A program made the position numbers and the translations under genes. Shown here piece after piece: positions 53,615 to 64,000 of a DNA stretch of 64,000 bases. This DNA is from Oenanthe sinensis (taxonomy: Eukaryota; Streptophyta; Magnoliopsida; Apiales; Apiaceae). The stretch covers positions 4,593,001-4,657,000 of the forward strand of contig JAPMAC010000197.1 in NCBI GenBank assembly GCA_028671895.1, given 5' to 3'. How positions within the stretch are numbered: the first letter of the stretch is position 1; each line of letters starts with the position of its first letter. Below the pieces are notes generated by a model. That model worked only from the letters and a program-made list of their open reading frames with translations. It made no database searches and was not told where the DNA came from.

Positions 53615-54719
53615 TGTCAATATTTGTAGAAGGGGGTTGAATACAAATATCAAAACTTTTTGTTGTTTTAATATTTGTTCTAGATGTTTGAGTGTTCGAG
53701 AGAATATGTATAAATAAAAATAAAACTGAAAATAAATTCAACAATGAGATTTTAAAATTACTGATGAATTGATTTTTTCATCAGTGTATATTTTTTCTCA
53801 ATGTTCCTAGGTTAAATAAAACATATCTTCATTTTTACAAGGTTAGAAAATAAATCAACTATTCTTACAAAGTGCTCTGAGGCTGAACAGTTGATTCAAG
53901 AAATATTATCTAAAACTTAAACATTTTCTAACAATGCTACCACACTTGTTTATATACTACAAGTGAGTTTTTACAATTCCTATTCTAGAATTATTTATAC
54001 CTATCTTCCCTTTTACCTATTTCCATTTTAAAAAAGTTTTGAAAGACAGTTTCAGATTGAGTCTTCACAGTCATCATAGACTATCTTTCATAGGTATGCT
54101 TTTATCCTTTGGATCTTCAACAAATAGCCTTTTTGTGTTGTCTCGATCAATTGATATGTTGATAATTTGTTGTTAAGCATATCAATTAATCCTTCCTTTT
54201 ATCCATCAACTGATGTTCTTCTTCAATTGATCTTTATATCCATCGACTGATAAATAGTGACTTATCGATTGATAGATGTTATCAATCGATATATCAATCG
54301 ATGGGTCTTCACATAAGTTGATGGTCTTCAATACTTGACTTGGTTTATTCAATTGATCTTCTATCCATCGATGCTTCAATATCAACTGATCATCCTTCAT
54401 TTGTATAATTTCCTGTCTTCAAATAATTACAATTTGACAGTCTAAGTTACACAGTAGTTGATGATCTATATCAATCGACTCTAACATCAATTGATGGGAA
54501 TAATATCAATTTACTTACACCTTATCGATTGAAATAGACTAAGTACATCTATGCTACAATCCAAATTATCAGTTGATTCACATAAACATTTCAACTGATA
54601 ATTGATTTCCTGATCAATTGATATTTATAACTTTCATATCAATTGATCAGTAACATCAATTAAAATTTCTATGATTCTAAGATTAAAGTTATTATCAAAT
54701 TACATGTGGTTTCCTAAAA
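53615..54719 (-). mobile_element. Family E 3' LTR, 1,105 bp
   Basis: On the minus strand it begins TTTTAGGAAACCACATG (mutated TG) right after AATAGGAGGAGAT. It ends AACCCCCTTCTACAAATATTGACA at 53,615. The flanking AACAA (53,610-53,614) is a candidate target duplication whose partner would lie beyond the right window edge. It carries many ATCAATTGAT-type palindromes. It terminates the element whose ORF3 fills 54,893-63,801. Confidence 0.82.
54190..54665. repeat. ATCAATTGAT / ATCGATTGAT palindrome array in family E LTR
   Basis: More than a dozen variants of ATCRAYTGAT, many perfect palindromes, lie at 15-40-bp intervals in U3. The same word occurs seven or more times within the family E ORF3 at 62,070-62,230. 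Confidence 0.88.
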
Positions 54720-54892
54720 ATCTCCTCCTATTTGTGTCTGTGACATGAACATGCATATATCTACTTGATGATAACAAAACCCTTAATTATTTCCATTCAG
54801 ATAGAATCAAGAAATTTAAATAGCACTTTGAATTATGGAAGTACCAGTTTGATGAATAACTTTTGCAAGCTACTCCAATGTCTTCACAATCT

Positions 54893-55986
54893 TCATAATC
54901 CAATTAATTTTTTCTTTCTCTTCTCAGCATTTTCCTTTAATTGTCTCATGAATGAACTCCTCAAAATTGCTTCATCTCTATCAGTCTCTCCAAGTTGCCT
55001 CATAAGGTAGTGAATTTCTTCATCTGTGATTTTGTCCAGATATTTACAGATATCAAAGAACTTTGTGTTGCCCTCCACATCTGTAAAAATAACTGCATAT
55101 TTTGGCTCCAACTCCACCTTTTTGACTTGAGACTTCCATAGCTTAATGGGTGAATCAGGTTCAGCTTCTGCCTTTGATCTCCTTAGCTTTGAGATTTGAT
55201 ATTGAATTTCCTGAGCAATTGTTATATTGAGTTTGTACTTTCTGTTGAGTAGAGGTAGAATGGTCTTCAGAAAATTGTAGATTTGCTTCATTATCACCTT
55301 TACTGAATAAATGATTTTTACTCCATTTTCATACTACAACCTCATTGATTCTTCTTGGTTAGAGGTTGCAGGGTGAGTTCTTACTCCTATCAACCCTTTT
55401 TCACTTATCACTGGTATCTCTTTCATATCATAGCCTTCAATTGTTACCTCTTCCTTGATTTCTTCTTGTTTAACCTGGAGGTTTTCCTGAACCACTTTTT
55501 CTTGAGTAGAACTTGACTTTTTCTTAGCCATGTCTATTTTCCTCTTTTTCCTCAGTAGTTGTTCTACTAATTGATCTTCTATATTCCATTCCATTTCCAT
55601 TTTCTTTGCAATTTCTTCATTCTCCTTTTCTCTTCTTGCAGCATCTGAAAATCCTGAGGAAATGGCTCCTTGAAGAAGCTTCTGGCCAACTGGCTCCTTC
55701 CTTTTCTTTTCTTCTTCAATTATTATGGTTTTACCCTTTTTCTTCTCTTCAAGGGCTTCAAGATCAATTGATAGAAAGTTTTCTGCATTTGAATTTCTTT
55801 CTTTGGCAGCCTTCTTTGCATTTTCATTGACTATACTTTTCTGAGCAATGAACTCATCCACGTTCCCTCTTTTTGCTGCCTCTATCACCAACTCAGTGCT
55901 CTTCCTTAGATCTTCAATTCTTTTCCTTTCCATCTCAATCATTGATTGAGTTTCTCTTTCCCTAGAAATTCTTCTAGCTTCTAGAT
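54893..55986 (-). pseudogene. Family E ORF3, C-terminal part (left of family K insertion)
   Basis: It continues the minus-strand frame of 60,845-61,333 across the family K solo LTR: the frame ends at 60,845 in FKKFEND and resumes at 55,986 with LEARRISRE. Long helical, charged segments follow: IEMERKRIEDLRKSTELV, AKERNSNAENFLSIDLEAL, EEIAKKMEMEWNIEDQLVEQ. A frame break near 55,334 separates a final part (55,297-54,893: IYNFLKTILPLLNRKYKLN, YLDKITDEEIHYLMRQLGE). It is probably a coiled-coil protein. Function unknown. Confidence 0.75.
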
Positions 55987-58900
55987 TGTAATATTCCTAA
56001 ATTCCAGGTACTTTTAAAACTTTTGTTAATAAATAGTAAATACGCGTTAGAGGTAAAAATGGTTGCGTCACCTGACTTACGTATCGAAAAGTAGAGTTTC
56101 GAAGTCGTATTATTAAAGTGTGATATAAATGAGTGTATTTAAATCTCACCAGAACTTGGAGATTCATAACTCAAAAATATTTCATAGTTCGTATTTTTAA
56201 GTTAGTCTACGTAATATATATAGTACTTCATTAGTATATTTTATCCGGAGAATCGCATCCGCACCCTTTTGAATAAATAGGGAGGAGTTTAAATAATAGT
56301 ATATAATGAATAATAATTAGGAATGATGATTTGGTGGATATTCAAAGTATTAGAATTTCCGGAGTGAGTAATAGTTATTAAATTCGTCATAGTGGATCGT
56401 TACGAAAATGAAAAATCAAATAATCCCCCTAATTTAATAATGGGCCGATTTTATGTATATAAAAGAAAAGAAAAGTACTTGAAATACTTGCACTTAGTGT
56501 ATGAAGGAAGCTAGAAGCTTGACTTAAGTCAAGAAGACTTCCTTGACTTACCCTTTGACTTATCCAAGAGCCAAGCTAGTTAAATATCTATTAATCAAGC
56601 AAATATCTCATAAACACAAAAAATCAACCACCACCCCTAGCAAGAGGAAGCCATCGGCCCAAGAGGAAAAAGAGGGAAGAAAAATTCAAGAACTCCACTT
56701 ACACTTACTTGATCATTGTGTTTAGTAGCTTAAATCAAAGGTATGATCCTTACCTAGCTTCTCCATGAATCTTAGACTTAGTTATGCCCTAGAACTCTTG
56801 ATTTCAATGAAAATGCTAGAACATGAATAGTAACTTAGTTTGAAAATAAAGTGTTAAACTTATGTCTGATGCTTGCTTAGCCTTGGTAGATGATTGTTTA
56901 GTGTTCTTTATGCTATGGGTAGTTGTTTAAGAGCATGTTAGATCATAGAATACTTGAAACACATGTGTGGTGGTTGTAGTATGTGTTATGATCTTAGATT
57001 AAATCATGGTAAATTTGTGATCTTAGTTGTTAAACAAGTATCTTGATTGGTTAGGGTTTGGGTGATGGAAATTGTATGGGTTGATTATGAATTGAATTGG
57101 TTGTTATGGAGTAGTATAAATTGTGGTTTGAATGGGTAAAGCTAGTGACAGCGTTTTGATGATTTATTGGTAATATTTGGAGCTTAGAATAAATGTGAAT
57201 TAGCTTGGGATGTCTTGAGTACATGCCCAAGCATTGGTATAAATGTTTAAGAGTTGTGAGAGTTGATTTGAGCAAGTAAAGAAGTGGTAAATGATGAGCA
57301 TACAAACAGGTCATGTCTGCCCTGTTTCTGCCTCCCAACTGATCAAGGAACCCGACGGGGATATATTGTCATTCTTGATCAGTTATGGACTTGGTTAGAA
57401 AGAGGGTAGTCTCTAGATCGTTTAGGAGTAAAATTCATGTCAATCGGAGTTACGAGCGAAAAGATATGAATTAATTAGTAACGGTAGCGCAGAATCTTAA
57501 AAATCTGTTTTTACCTAACTTGGAGGCTATGATCACACTAGCTAGGCTATTCCATTAAATCTGAAACTTTTATCTAAAATACTAGGGACATCTGGAAAGA
57601 CTTTGGAATTTCGGAATAAAAAGATTAAAATCCGATTTATGAAAATCTTTGGAGTCAAGTAGATGCAAGTAGGAAAGCCTTGTAGAACTTGTTGTTTTGA
57701 CCTTAACTAAACAAAGTCATAAGTAAGGTTTCGAGGCTAGTTTATAAAACAAACTTTAAATGAAAGTTGTTAAGAATTATGATGAGTTCATGACTAACTA
57801 AAGAGCCGGGCTAAAACTCGTTAGCAAGATAAGCTAATATGCATTCATGAGTAGACATAAGTAGAGTTAAAAACTCTTATAATTAATTATGAACCGTGCT
57901 TTCATTCTTATAGCGACTCTTGCCAAGGAAGGACCAACCAACTACCGCCCCAACAACAAAGGCAAGTTCTTAAACTCTTGACTTTATAACAGCTTATTGG
58001 TTATAAAGCCTGTGGTGTTTGAAATTCTGTTCAATTAGAACTATACACCCTGTTGTTGAATTGTTCGTTCGCGACTTTGAACTTCTCGAAAACTTAGAGG
58101 ACACATCCTATCAGTTTTGCATAACTGAATCCAGTGTCGAGTACATCTTTTTGGTTCTCGATAGTCGACCGGGAGTAGGCTATTACTCTTCAACTTATAG
58201 TCGATATTTTCAGGGATTTTCTCTAGAATAAATATTGGCTTATTTACAATTTAAACCCTGCGTTATTAACAATATACAATCTAAACCCTCTTTTAATATA
58301 TTTAGTAAATTTAGCCTTATGTTTTTGAACTATGTACAATTGAAACCTTATAAAATAAATAGTAAATTTAACCCTACGTTTTAAAATATTTAGTAAATTT
58401 AACCTTGACTTTTTAATTTCAGAAAAAAATAAAGTTTATATTGAAAAAGTATTTTCGAAAATATATTCACCGAAGAGTATTTTTGAAAATAAATTAAATT
58501 CGGTGATAAACATTCATGAATATATTAAGCGGGAAGTGTGATGGCAAGATGGAATAAGATAAACACATATTAAAATTTTATTGAACATATATAATATATT
58601 ATACATATAGATATATTAATATAGAAAAGAGTATCTAAATATCCATTTTATAGTAAAAAACTCTAATAATTGTAAATATCTATTATGCTTAGATAATATC
58701 TATACAAAAAAATTGACAATAGTGCATTTGACGAATATTTATTCAAAATTTTGTCGTAAGATTTATTTTATATCGAAATTAAAAAGTCAATGTTAAATTT
58801 ACTAAATGTTTTAAAACTTAGGGTTAAATTTACTATTTATTTTAAAAAAGGTTTCAATTGTACATAGTTCAAAACCATAGGGTTAAATTTACTAAATATG

Positions 58901-60844
58901 TTAAAAGAGGGTTTAGATTGTATATTGTTAATAACACAGGGTTTAAATTACATTTAAGCCATAAATATTTTGATTATTAACTAGTAAGATATAGGGATTA
59001 ATTAATTTTGATTAATATCACTTAAAAATTTTAAATAATATTTAGCTTTATTAAATATTATTTAAAGAGTACATATATTATTTAAATAATGATTAAATAC
59101 TTTCAGTTCTTTTGAATTATTTAAATATTGCGAAGCATTCAAAACTAGATCATTTAATTATATTCAATTCTATTAATTATTTTAAATAATATTAAATATT
59201 ATTTAAATATTAGGAATTTTAAAAGACAATTATTGTCAACTAATTTTATCCGCAATAATATTTAAAAATTGTTTTACTCTGATTATTTTTTAATCATCCT
59301 GAGCTACTGAGATTCGAGGGTTAGTAGAGTACCCGAATCACTACTAAAATATTTTGAGGATCTCTAAAAATATTTTGGAGCTTTCGAGAAACTCTTTAAA
59401 TATTATTTTTAATTAAATATAGATTATTTAATTACCAATAAAATATTCTGCGAATATTTTTAGGCTAACAACCCCACACTAGGGAATGAATGAATAATCC
59501 TGACATTCTTCCCATATATACTTGGGTCTTTCCGGACTTATATCTGGTTCTAATTCAACATTCTTCATTAAGGTTATTATATTTTACTATTAGCGGCTCC
59601 CCGGTCGTGTTCTTGAGTTTTCTTGATTCGATTATTTGTATCTTATTCATTAGTTGAGTGAGAGTCAACACACATACTCCAGGATTGCTCCTACCTCATT
59701 TCGGGAGCCAATCTATTATCTGATGTTGAAATCTTATGAATATTTATTGTTGTTCGGGAAGGTTGGATTAAATTCCCTTTCATACCTGTTGATTTGAATA
59801 AATCTTAGAGAGGATTGTTGTTATTCCAGAAGGTTGGATTAAATTCCCATCTAGACTTGTTGATTTCTAAATTATTCAAAGGGGACTGGGGATAAAAGTG
59901 TAAGAGGCTTGTGTGTGGCACAGTCCATCTAGCGTAAGAGGCCGAGTGACGCACGGTCAAGCATTTAAATGCCCAGGTGTTGCCTAGGGTGATGACCAGT
60001 TGAGGATCATCCTTCTGCTAGTAGAAAAGGTTACTTAACTATTGTACTATACGACTGATCATCGTGTACAATAGGCGTGGTGAATGCTCCAGTATCTTCC
60101 CTTTCCTTCTAATTAGAATTTGACGTTGCACTGTAATGAAAGCCCAGGTGCTTAGTTACCGATAGTGTTAACGAGAATTATAGCAACCTATTATTATTTG
60201 GCACAGTATCTATAATTGTTTATCATTCACATACAGGTTACATTTGTTACTCTGATACACATATCATTGTTGTTCCTTATTATTGCCATGTTGTTGATTA
60301 TATACTTGCTGCGCATTGTAGCTCATTCTTGCTTCTTTTTACCTTTCCAAACACCACAGCTGCAGAACATGTCTCGCATGGTATGCCGAACCTTGAGAAA
60401 AAGCGTGAGAAGGGCAAGGACCCCGTATGACAGACCTCTCGGCTCAATTCCCGAGGTAGGGAAAATGAGCAAGATAGGGTTACAACTTTTGATAGTTAGA
60501 TTTATCTATAAATACTGTTTATGTAAATACATGTAACTTAATGCAACTTAATCTAACTTTTGGGCTGCTATTATAGTTTCTTGCAGAAGCTATAATCAGT
60601 AGTACGAACTCAATATTTTGATAACCGGGAATGTAATGATAAGGATTTAAATATGTAAATTAATGTGATTTCATTTCTGGAGACTATGGCTCGAGTGTGT
60701 TAAAGTGTTTGGGGTCATCAACATGTCATTCACTATAAGGTTTATTAAACTGTTATTATATAATTAGTGATTTACAAGTGCATGAATATTGGAAATTGGA
60801 CCGTGGCAACCTGGATCTCGGACTCCGGGTCTGGGGGTGCCACA
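55987..60844 (+). mobile_element. Giant family K solo LTR, 4,858 bp
   Basis: It starts TGTAATATTCC and ends GGGTCTGGGGGTGCCACA, with a perfect 5-bp duplication TAGAT (55,982-55,986; 60,845-60,849). The minus-strand ORF3 of family E is continuous once it is removed. Segments 60,020-60,150 match 6,420-6,600 in inverse orientation. No ORF longer than 106 codons and none with recognisable domains. A MULE-type MITE (58,237-58,960) lies within it. With that removed it is about 4.1 kb. The length fits gypsy-lineage LTRs or LARDs. Confidence 0.88.
58237..58960. mobile_element. MULE-type MITE, 724 bp, ~200-bp terminal inverted repeats
   Basis: A perfect 9-bp target duplication ATAAATATT (58,228-58,236; 58,961-58,969) flanks inverted arms. 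The left begins GGCTTATTTACAATTTAAAC and the right ends GTTTAAATTACATTTAAGCC. Homology of the arms runs about 200 bp in, to the AAAAAGTCAA region. Nine-base duplications and long TIRs are typical of Mutator-like elements. The ~320-bp centre is AT-rich and non-coding. Confidence 0.93.
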
Positions 60845-63801
60845 TAGATCATTTTCAAACTTCTTGAATTCTTTATTTTTCTGTTCTAAGTCATTTTTAG
60901 GTGACTTAGATGACTTAGATATCTTTGAAAAAAAATTATCCCTCTTGCTTCCATTTTTAGTAGTCCTTTTTGTTACAGAACCACCAATGCCACTTGATTT
61001 ATCCATACCATAATCACCAACACCACTACTGCCTTTGCCATCACCATCACCATTCTTCTTCTTTGCATTCTCCCCCTTTTTATTATCATCAATTGGAGGA
61101 AGTGGTGGAATTCTGTCAAGAAACTTTTGAAGAATGGAAGCATATAAACTCTGGCCTTTAATGATGTTATCCATCTTCTTTTCTAAAGACTCCACTCTTG
61201 TTTCCAAGGCTGTAAAGTTCTTGGATTCCTTGAACAATTTGTATTTGACCCATATTATTAATAGGTACCTTCTCATCCAACCTACTCTCCAATGAATCCT
61301 TGTTAGAAGTGATAGATCCCTTGATAATCTCATATTCTCTCTGTACTCCTATCACTGTGATCTTCTGAATTTTTAATGACTCCCTCATATAGTGACCGAT
61401 TCTCCTTTGATTGGGATCTGGAATTTCTCCTTCCACCATTGCCCTCCTAAATTTAGAAAGAATATCAGTTTCAGCAGCTTCTAAGGAACCATCAATAGTG
61501 CACATCAATGGCCCTTCATCAGAATCATCTTCTAACTCTTCAGGTGTCATATAACATGTATATGTTGTATTAGCAATGCCCTCCTTCATATTCCTGGTCC
61601 TTTATTCTGTATGCTCAATTCCCAAAAATTGCTCTGCATCGATGTTACTTGAAGCAGCCAACCCCTGATATTGTGGATCAGGGTGAACAAAATTATGTGG
61701 ATCCAAGTCACCAGCATCAACATCTGCATCAGTTTACTTGTTAACTCCACTCCCACTTGCTTCTGCATTAGATACTCCCCCTATCTTCTTGACTCCTTCC
61801 TCCTCTGACAGTAATTCATTTTCCAACTCATGTGCAAATAACAGAATTATTTTATCTTTCTCACTCATCTCTCTATTTTGCATCAGGATCTCATCCTGGA
61901 ATCTCACCTCTTCCTCACTCATATCATGTGCACCTTCTAAGGTGGGGTCCTCATGTGTTTCACTCTCATTCCTGGAAAAAATAGGAATGTCTTCACCCAC
62001 TTCCTCTCCTTTTGCCAGGTTACAATCCTGCCTCTCACTCAACTCACTCATTCCTAAGAGTGTTTGTGCAACATCAATTGATTGAACATCAATTGATGTA
62101 TTGAAATTATTAGTCAAAGTGTTTTGGATATCCATCAATTGATGCATACCCATCGATTAATCTTGAGTATTGATCGATGGCTTATTAGTCGATGGTTAAA
62201 TATCAATTGATGAAGGAACATCAATTGATGGAGTAGAAACATTTAAGGTAAAGATTTGAGAAGTTATATTTGAAATGACATGTGAGATGGAATCCTGAAT
62301 TTTCTGAGAAGAAAATTCAAGAGAGAGTGTTGGCTTCTCCTTGATTAACAAAGAAGGAGAATTTGAAAATGTTTGATTATCTATCAGAACATTTTCTGAA
62401 GAAATTTGATGAGTTGGGGAAATAAGAATTGAAGGGATTGGAATTGAGAGAGAATGAGACTGCATTTCATCATTTACATGAGATGCATCAAACTGACTTT
62501 GAGAAGGCTTCATTACAGTTTCCTGTGATTTTGTAGTGTGTGTTTCCCTATGTGCAAATGTGATTCTTCTCCTTTCATATGTTTTTAGTGATTTGGCTTG
62601 TGTGTCCCCATCTTGGTTCTATGCCCCTAGTTGTGGGCTATTTTCAATATTGTCATCCTTTTGAGAGGATGCCAATAGAGATATGGTATTGTCTATATTA
62701 ACATTCACAGTCTTTTGAGAGACTATGGAGTGGCTTGGCTTAGGTTGCACACCCTCACTCTCCTTATTCTTCTGGGTTATTTGATGTTCCCCAGTTCCCT
62801 CACCACCTACATCCTCCTCTAATCTATCTACCAAGACAGGTGCTTTTCTTTTCTTCAATTTTAGAACAACAGGTTTTTGGGAACTTGTTGAGGTTGGCTT
62901 GTAGATTTGGGTTTAGAAATTGGATGTGTGGCTTGGGTAGGAGGGTTGGGTTCATTGCTAACACCCTCCATAGCCACAGAAGGCAAACAAGATTGGGGAT
63001 TGGAAGAAGTTAGGGTAGAGATAAATACCTGAAAAAAGGTGGATAAATCAATTCCACATTACTGTGAAGATTGATTCTTAACAAGTCTTTGAAGACCCTT
63101 TTATTTTGAACCCAGCAATTCAAGGTTTCTGTACTTCTGTCAATATCAATATCCTTGACAAAATGGTTAATAATAATCATGATAAATCTAGCATAGTAAA
63201 TATGATTAGATATATTAATCTTGTTTCCAAATTTGACATATATTTCATTGAGTAACAGGCTTCCTAAATTTTAATATCTATCATGTACAACTCTATGAAC
63301 TACTTGTTGCATACTTGTTGTTATTGCATCAAAATTACTAACTTTACCAGAAAAACACTTTATTATAACATCGAAGAAATATGACAATTCTTTTCTTAGA
63401 TTCTTTCTAACAATACTACCTAAACTAGCATCAAGAGTAGTGTAATTGATTTCCCTAAGCATGCTTCTTATATCTGTGTCAGTGGGTGCATTTTCTGTAT
63501 TATTTACAGGAATGTTTAAACACTCACCCAAGACCACAGTGGTTAGAATATATCTTTGTCCTTTGTAATCAAAGGAGATTGAAGAAAAATCATCTACTAC
63601 CTCTGCTATTGTCCAGAATTCTTCAACTAGATTGCACACTATTTTTGGTGCTTCCGTTAGGGCCTTTGAGATCCTTGAACTCCTTAAGAATTCCATTAGT
63701 GGATGAAATTATGTTGGGGCTTCCTCCACCATAGTGCAAGCAACGAAATTGTTGAGCTCATAGTAGAATCCTGATTGTGAGACTTTCTTTGATGATGCCA
63801 T
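60845..63801 (-). pseudogene. Family E accessory ORF3, N-terminal and middle part
   Basis: It starts MASSKKVSQSGFYYELNNF at 63,801, with an early stop at about 63,712. From 63,696 it matches the family A ORF3 N-terminal region: TTVVLGECLNIPV, IRSMLREINYTTLDASL, RKNLRKELSYFFDVIIKCF, SNFDAITT. Then come linker segments with KKRKAPVLVDRLEED (62,858), SID-rich repeats (62,230-62,060), acidic SEEEVRFQDEIL, and a coiled-coil-like end (61,589-60,845: YEIIKGSITSNKDSLESRL, ESLEKKMDNIIKGQ). Several stops and frame breaks separate these. The frame crosses the family K solo LTR into 55,986. The rest of this element (gag, pol, 5' LTR) lies beyond 64,000. Confidence 0.8.
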
Positions 63802-64000
63802 AATCGTGTTTAAAGATATAGAGATGAACTGACTGGTAAACTTGTGTTGAAGAAAAAACAATAATAAAAAGTAAGTAGATTAGGGTTCTTAGCAAGAGAT
63901 AGATAAAGAATGAGTTCACGATTAAGAAAGAGAAAGAGATAGAGAAATCGTTAGTAAAATTGCAAGTAAGAATTAAAAATTGTTTTAATCTTACTATTTA
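63802..64000 (-). other. Leader upstream of family E ORF3
   Basis: Purine-rich, non-coding. Corresponds to the pol-ORF3 spacer of family A. Nothing else seen before the window edge. Confidence 0.5.

Noticed and set aside
57051..57338. 95-codon minus-strand ORF in the 55,987 LTR
   Set aside because: No domain and not preserved in the 4,895 copy. Treated as chance.
60216..60536. 106-codon plus-strand ORF near the end of the giant LTR
   Set aside because: Hydrophobic start but no family match. It contains low-complexity sequence and lies in a region whose counterpart in the other family K copy is not open.

Overview
The window is nuclear DNA of a flowering plant, almost certainly a eudicot. 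It is AT-rich, has GT-AG introns, and consists mostly of nested LTR retrotransposons with MITEs. A small gene island lies at about 28.2-37.9 kb. I cannot name the species; an asterid is only a guess.

The two host genes that I recognise are on opposite strands. One is a short single-exon RING-H2 gene (28,219-28,587, +). The other is a complete seven-exon MCA (MID1-complementing activity) gene (31,299-37,891, -). Its splice sites give a 419-residue protein, close to the length I recall for Arabidopsis MCA1/MCA2.

Retrotransposon regions, left to right. 1-912: part of a family F LTR. 913-4,894: old minus-strand family A copia remnant (accessory ORF, RNase H), with a family C solo LTR in it. 4,895-22,562: a giant (about 5 kb) family K LTR, split at 9,803 by a young 12.6-kb SIRE-like Ty1/copia element (9,804-22,437). 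That element has near-identical LTRs, a perfect AAGTG target duplication, gag, pol and an enormous third ORF (16,635-21,545). 22,620-26,620: an inverted pol duplication followed by a minus-strand family A gag-pol remnant that carries a hAT-type MITE. 40,415-54,719: a minus-strand pile. It comprises a family A LTR containing a family F solo LTR, a family A ORF3 tail fused to a family C gag-protease fragment, a shared family C LTR, the family C ORF3, a family F solo LTR and a family E 3' LTR. 54,720-64,000: the long ORF3 of family E, split by a 4,858-bp family K solo LTR that itself holds a MULE-type MITE.

The third ORF recurs in families A and E with a recognisably shared N-terminal region; family C carries a long ORF in the same position. 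Each LTR family also carries its own array of a short, often palindromic motif in U3: TCAGAGTCT, ATCAATTGAT, CGGTATGACTTT, and several different cassettes within family F. In families A and E the same word is also written into the coding region. This motif/ORF3 pairing is the least explained feature here and the best candidate for something undescribed.

The relative order of events can be read from the nesting: old family A copy, then family K, then young family A element; and family C ORF3, then family E, then family K solo LTR, then MULE MITE. Family names A, C, E, F and K are labels used only in this annotation. No database search was possible, so all family assignments rest on motifs and remembered family features.
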